Source of the DNA: Chryseobacterium indologenes
GTDB lineage: Bacteria > Bacteroidota > Bacteroidia > Flavobacteriales > Weeksellaceae
Assembly: GCF_018362995.1 (NCBI RefSeq)
Contig: NZ_CP074372.1
Span: forward strand, 4,340,001 to 4,404,000
Length of the DNA stretch: 64,000 nucleotides
Reading direction: 5' to 3'
The translations under genes and the position numbers were made by a program. A model generated the notes under the pieces. The model saw nothing but the letters and a program-made list of their open reading frames with translations. It was not told the origin of the DNA and made no database searches. Shown in pieces: positions 60,842-64,000 of this stretch. Numbering within the stretch: position 1 is the first letter of the stretch; every line of letters starts with the position of its first letter.

Positions 60842-62155
60842 TTACTTTTTCTCAGGTACGTAATTAATGACTATTCTTTGGTTAGAATTAAGATACTTTT
60901 TAGCAGCATTTTGAAGATCCTGTTTTGTGATAGATCTGTAAATGTCGATTTCTTTGTTGATCAAATTCGTGTCACCCATCAATACGTGGTTGGTTGCCAA
61001 TGAAGCAGCAATTCCCTGAATGCTTGAGTTAGCATTTACAAACTGGTTTTCGTATTGGTTCTGAAGTTTTTGATAATCTTCTTCAGAGATTAAAGTAGTC
61101 TGAAGTTTTTTGATTTCAGCATCAATGTCAGCCTGTAAAGCCTGCTTTGTAGTCTGTCCCATCGGGATTGCAAAGAATGCGAAAATACTGTAATCTTCAA
61201 GACCCTGGTTGAAAGCAGCTACCTGAAGTGCTTTTTTGTCCTGGTCCACTAATTTTTTATATAAAACAGAAGATTTTCCGTTGCTTAAATAAGAAGAAAG
61301 CATATCTAAAACATAAGCATCTTTCTCTTTATTAGCCGGAGTTCTGTACGCGAAAACATAAGCAGGAAGCTGGATGTTCGGGTCAGTTGCTGTTACTTCC
61401 TTTTCCTGAGTGATAGGAGCATCTTTAGGGAAATCTTTTGGATATAAAGTTCCTTTTGGAATTCCTCCATAGTAAGTTTCGATCCACTTTTTAGTCTGTT
61501 CAGGTTTAATATCTCCTGCAACTACCAAAGTAGCGTTATTCGGAACGTAATACTTTTTGTAGAATGCCTGGAATTCTTCTAATTTAGCAGAATTCAGATC
61601 TTCCATAGAACCGATTGTAGGCCAGTTGTATGGGTGATTGGTAAATAAATTTTTCTGAATTGTGGTGAAAAGGTTTCCATAAGGCTGGTTATCCATTCTT
61701 AATCTTTTCTCTTCTTTTACAACCTCTCTCTGAGTATCTACCCCAATCTGGTTGATCACCGCATGACGCATTCTTTCAGCTTCCATCCAAAGTCCAAGCT
61801 GTTCGTTGTTGGAAGGGAATGTTTCATAGTAATACGTTCTGTCATTGGTGGTGTTGGCATTGTTCTGTCCTCCGTTTGAAGAAACAATCTTGAACCAGTC
61901 TCCTCTTTTGATATTAGGAGTTCCTTCAAATAAAAGGTGTTCAAAGAAGTGAGCAAAACCTGTTCTGCCTTTTACTTCATCCTTTGCACCTACATGGTAC
62001 ATTACACCTGTTGTTACAACCGGCGCCGAGTTATCCTGATGAAGAATTACGTGAAGACCATTGGGAAGGTCATACTCTTCGAATTTGATTTGCTGTGCAT
62101 TCAGCATTAGCCCGAAGAAAGCTACGGCAGCAGCAGAAAGAAGTCGCTTTTTCAT
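60842..62155 (-). CDS. M16 family zinc metalloprotease (catalytic subunit)
   Basis: 437 residues from the ATG at 62155, which gives signal peptide MKKRLLSAAAVAFFGLMLNA; the frame reaches 62269 without a better start. The inverted zinc motif is intact: H69, E72, H73 in 'GFAHFFEHLLFEGT', with the third ligand in 'REVVKEEKRLR'. The typical 'RDDAFF..'-like linker precedes the C-terminal M16 domain. It probably works as a heterodimer with the product of 58743 in the periplasm. Confidence 0.92.
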   Translation of the reverse strand: MKKRLLSAAAVAFFGLMLNAQQIKFEEYDLPNGLHVILHQDNSAPVVTTGVMYHVGAKDEVKGRTGFAHFFEHLLFEGTPNIKRGDWFKIVSSNGGQNNANTTNDRTYYYETFPSNNEQLGLWMEAERMRHAVINQIGVDTQREVVKEEKRLRMDNQPYGNLFTTIQKNLFTNHPYNWPTIGSMEDLNSAKLEEFQAFYKKYYVPNNATLVVAGDIKPEQTKKWIETYYGGIPKGTLYPKDFPKDAPITQEKEVTATDPNIQLPAYVFAYRTPANKEKDAYVLDMLSSYLSNGKSSVLYKKLVDQDKKALQVAAFNQGLEDYSIFAFFAIPMGQTTKQALQADIDAEIKKLQTTLISEEDYQKLQNQYENQFVNANSSIQGIAASLATNHVLMGDTNLINKEIDIYRSITKQDLQNAAKKYLNSNQRIVINYVPEKK

Positions 62156-62233
62156 AAAATTTAGAAATTGTTTACCAATTAGTATGAAAAGTGAATTAAA
62201 TGTTACAAAATGTATAGAAATAGATATGTAAAT

Positions 62234-62354
62234 GTGAGTAATGAATGGTGAATTCGCTTCGCTTGTCAATTTGTTACGTGATTCGGGTTGCGGGATTTCA
62301 GACTATGAATAATCATTTACGATTCATTTGCGAAGCAAAATTGACCGTTGACCA
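62234..62354. repeat. Interspersed intergenic element, family C copy 2
   Basis: In inverted orientation relative to 56575-56730. The copy ends in the words 'gaattcgcttcgcttgtcaat' (one end, 20-odd bases) and 'gcgaagcaaaattga'. It is shorter in the middle than copy 1. Confidence 0.6.
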
Positions 62355-62405
62355 ATACTATCAATACAATCTTAATATTTCAAATCCCTAACTTCTACAT
62401 GAAAG

Positions 62406-62436
62406 TTTGAATTCTCCTCTGAATACCTTAATTTTG
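62406..62436 (+). promoter_or_regulatory. Promoter of the UvrD/PcrA helicase gene
   Basis: TTTG (62406-62409), 19-bp spacer and TAATTTTG (62429-62436): exact agreement with the -33/-7 consensus, 23 bases before the ATG at 62460. Confidence 0.85.
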
Positions 62437-62459
62437 TGTTCCCAAAATTTTTTTGCTGT

Positions 62460-64000
62460 ATGGACTATTTGAAAGGACTCAATGAATCACAATATGAAGC
62501 CGTTACCTCTTTACAGGGACCTCTGATGGTGCTTGCAGGAGCAGGTTCCGGGAAAACGCGTGTACTGACCATGCGTATTGCTCATTTAATACACAATGGA
62601 ATAGACCCTTTCAATATACTGGCGCTTACCTTTACCAATAAGGCAGCCCGTGAAATGAAAGACCGTATTGCAAAAGTAGTGGGAGACAGCAATGCAAGAA
62701 GTCTGTGGATGGGAACTTTCCACTCTGTTTTTGCAAGAATTTTAAGAATTGAGGCTCATTATCTTGGATATCCTTCCAATTTTACCATTTATGATCAGCA
62801 GGACGCCCTGAATGTGATCAAAAAAGTACTGAAGGATATGAATATCGATGCAGATCTTTATAAACCTAAAAAAGTTCAGGCAAGAATTTCAACCTATAAG
62901 AATAATCTGATTACGGTAAAAGCTTACTTCAACAATCCGGAACTGATGGAAGCGGATGAAAAGGCGAACATGAAATTTATCGGGCAGATTTATCAGAAAT
63001 ATGTAGACCAGTGTTTCAGAAACGGTTCCATGGATTTTGATGACCTTTTGTTGAAAACCAATGAATTATTGACCCGTTTTCCGGAAGTATTGGCAAAATA
63101 TCAGGACAGATTCAGGTATATCATGGTAGATGAGTACCAGGATACCAACCACTCTCAGTATCTTATCGTAAAAGCATTAGCTTCAAAATTTGAGAATATC
63201 TGTGTGGTAGGGGATGACGCACAATCTATTTACTCTTTCCGTGGGGCTAACATCTACAATATCTTAAACTTTAAAAAGGATTATACAGATGCTAAAACAG
63301 TCTCCCTGGAACAGAATTACCGTTCTACACAGAATATTGTAAATGCGGCTAATGTAGTTATTGCAAAAAACTTACAGCAGTTTAAGAAAAATGTATTCAG
63401 TGATAATGAAGAAGGAGATAAGATCAAAATATACCGATCTCTTTCCGATGCTGATGAAGCGAATTTTGTAGCCGGAAACATCTGGGAACTTCGTAACCGC
63501 GATCAGAGAAAATACAGTGATTTTGCCATTTTATACAGAACCAATTCTCAGACACGTGCCTTTGAAGATGCGCTGAGACGTAAAAATATTCCATATAAAG
63601 TCTATGGAGGGCTTTCTTTCTACCAAAGAAAAGAAGTAAAGGACCTTATCGGTTATCTCCGACTTCTGATCAATGAAAATGATTCTGAAGCATTGATGAG
63701 AATTATCAACTATCCTGCAAGAGGAATTGGTGAAACAACACAGAATAAACTGATCGTTTTTGCAGATGCTCACAATATTGCAGTATCAAAAGTGTTGGAA
63801 AATCTTCCGATGTATGCCCCTCAATTAGGGCTGAACAATGGGGTTTTAAACAAGCTGAACGACTTCTGGTCTATGATAAAAGCTTTTCAGGTATTGCTGA
63901 AAACAGAGACGGCTTACAGTGTTGCTATGGAAGTGGCGAAACGAAGTGGTTTGATCAAATTCTTAAAAGATGATCAGACTCCTGAAGGAATTTCCAGAGT
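62460..64000 (+). CDS. UvrD/PcrA-type superfamily 1 DNA helicase (3' end outside window)
   Basis: The frame opens at ATG 62460 and is still open at the window end, so the first about 513 residues are seen. Motifs of UvrD/PcrA: Q-motif 'LNESQYEAV', Walker A 'LAGAGSGKTRVL' (about 24-35), Ia 'LTFTNKAAREM', Ic 'GTFHSVFAR', II 'YIMVDEYQDTN', III 'VVGDDAQSIYSFRGA', IV 'LEQNYRS' and 'LYRTNSQTR'. A 3'-5' helicase for repair and replication restart. It is probably the genome's single PcrA/UvrD. The canonical promoter precedes it. Confidence 0.93.
   Translation, partial: MDYLKGLNESQYEAVTSLQGPLMVLAGAGSGKTRVLTMRIAHLIHNGIDPFNILALTFTNKAAREMKDRIAKVVGDSNARSLWMGTFHSVFARILRIEAHYLGYPSNFTIYDQQDALNVIKKVLKDMNIDADLYKPKKVQARISTYKNNLITVKAYFNNPELMEADEKANMKFIGQIYQKYVDQCFRNGSMDFDDLLLKTNELLTRFPEVLAKYQDRFRYIMVDEYQDTNHSQYLIVKALASKFENICVVGDDAQSIYSFRGANIYNILNFKKDYTDAKTVSLEQNYRSTQNIVNAANVVIAKNLQQFKKNVFSDNEEGDKIKIYRSLSDADEANFVAGNIWELRNRDQRKYSDFAILYRTNSQTRAFEDALRRKNIPYKVYGGLSFYQRKEVKDLIGYLRLLINENDSEALMRIINYPARGIGETTQNKLIVFADAHNIAVSKVLENLPMYAPQLGLNNGVLNKLNDFWSMIKAFQVLLKTETAYSVAMEVAKRSGLIKFLKDDQTPEGISR

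Larger units (their letters stand above)
62156..62459. other. Divergent intergenic region with repeat and promoter
   Basis: 304 bases between the M16 operon and the helicase gene. It contains family C copy 2 (62234-62354) and the helicase promoter. No gene is seen. Confidence 0.6.

Overview
The window looks like a chromosomal segment of a Chryseobacterium-type flavobacterium (Bacteroidota, Weeksellaceae). The DNA is AT-rich. Many genes are preceded by the Bacteroidota -7 box TAnnTTTG, in the best cases with a -33 TTTG 19-20 bp upstream, and ribosome binding sites are A-rich rather than Shine-Dalgarno-like. Family content agrees: a type IX secretion sorting domain, a GLPGLI-type domain, a PNGase F-related amidase, a 'grasp-with-spasm' peptide-maturation locus, DUF2490, and a SusC/FhuE-type TonB receptor with a carboxypeptidase-like N-terminal domain. 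No phage, insertion sequence, CRISPR array or rRNA was seen. There is one tRNA-Ser(GGA).

Layout. 1-767: the end of an unknown gene, a GC-rich palindromic scar and a repeat-rich gene-free stretch. 768-9850: methionine aminopeptidase, azoreductase, an M20 peptidase, a DUF2490 protein, a siderophore-type TonB receptor and a secreted protein. 9946-14701: a small unknown protein, tRNA-Ser, asparaginase, TrmH-type methyltransferase, then the coupled tsaD / unknown / rsmE genes. 14706-20554: the giant TamB-like protein, an Lrp/AsnC regulator and a small membrane protein. 20638-23953: the grasp-with-spasm RiPP locus, in transcription order precursor peptide, DUF6624-like lipoprotein, frameshifted ATP-grasp gwsG, a 60-aa ORF and gwsS. 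24829-33336: DUF4303, two paired membrane proteins, split transketolase, a T9SS-exported reprolysin-like protease and an SSS symporter. 33520-39387: a tight redox/stress operon (pirin, FMN reductase, TMEM175 channel, 4Fe-4S ferredoxin, OsmC, GNAT), then a GNAT, a second pirin and an MFS exporter. 39526-50687: asnB, a PNGase F-like amidase fused to a GLPGLI-like domain, an RsmB-type methyltransferase, YjdM, an ABC ATPase, YceI, pheS and DUF3108. 50841-58609: ferredoxin reductase plus ferredoxin, a frameshifted pseudogene, LOG, pepD, a lipoprotein, a LURP-one-like protein, recR plus a glycosyltransferase, and secG. 58743-64000: an M16 protease pair (one half lacking zinc ligands and fused to a LolA-like domain) and the start of a UvrD/PcrA helicase that runs off the window.

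The most unusual content is the RiPP locus. It has a double-glycine precursor, an intergenic hairpin separating precursor from maturation genes, 4-bp overlaps through the rest of the operon, two extra conserved-looking components of unknown role, and a one-base disruption of the ATP-grasp gene. Also worth attention are the PNGase F/GLPGLI fusion, the inactive M16/LolA fusion, a 4-bp divergent junction between tsaD and tamB, candidate leaderless genes, and at least four families of short intergenic repeats. Family names are from recognition of motifs, without any database search.
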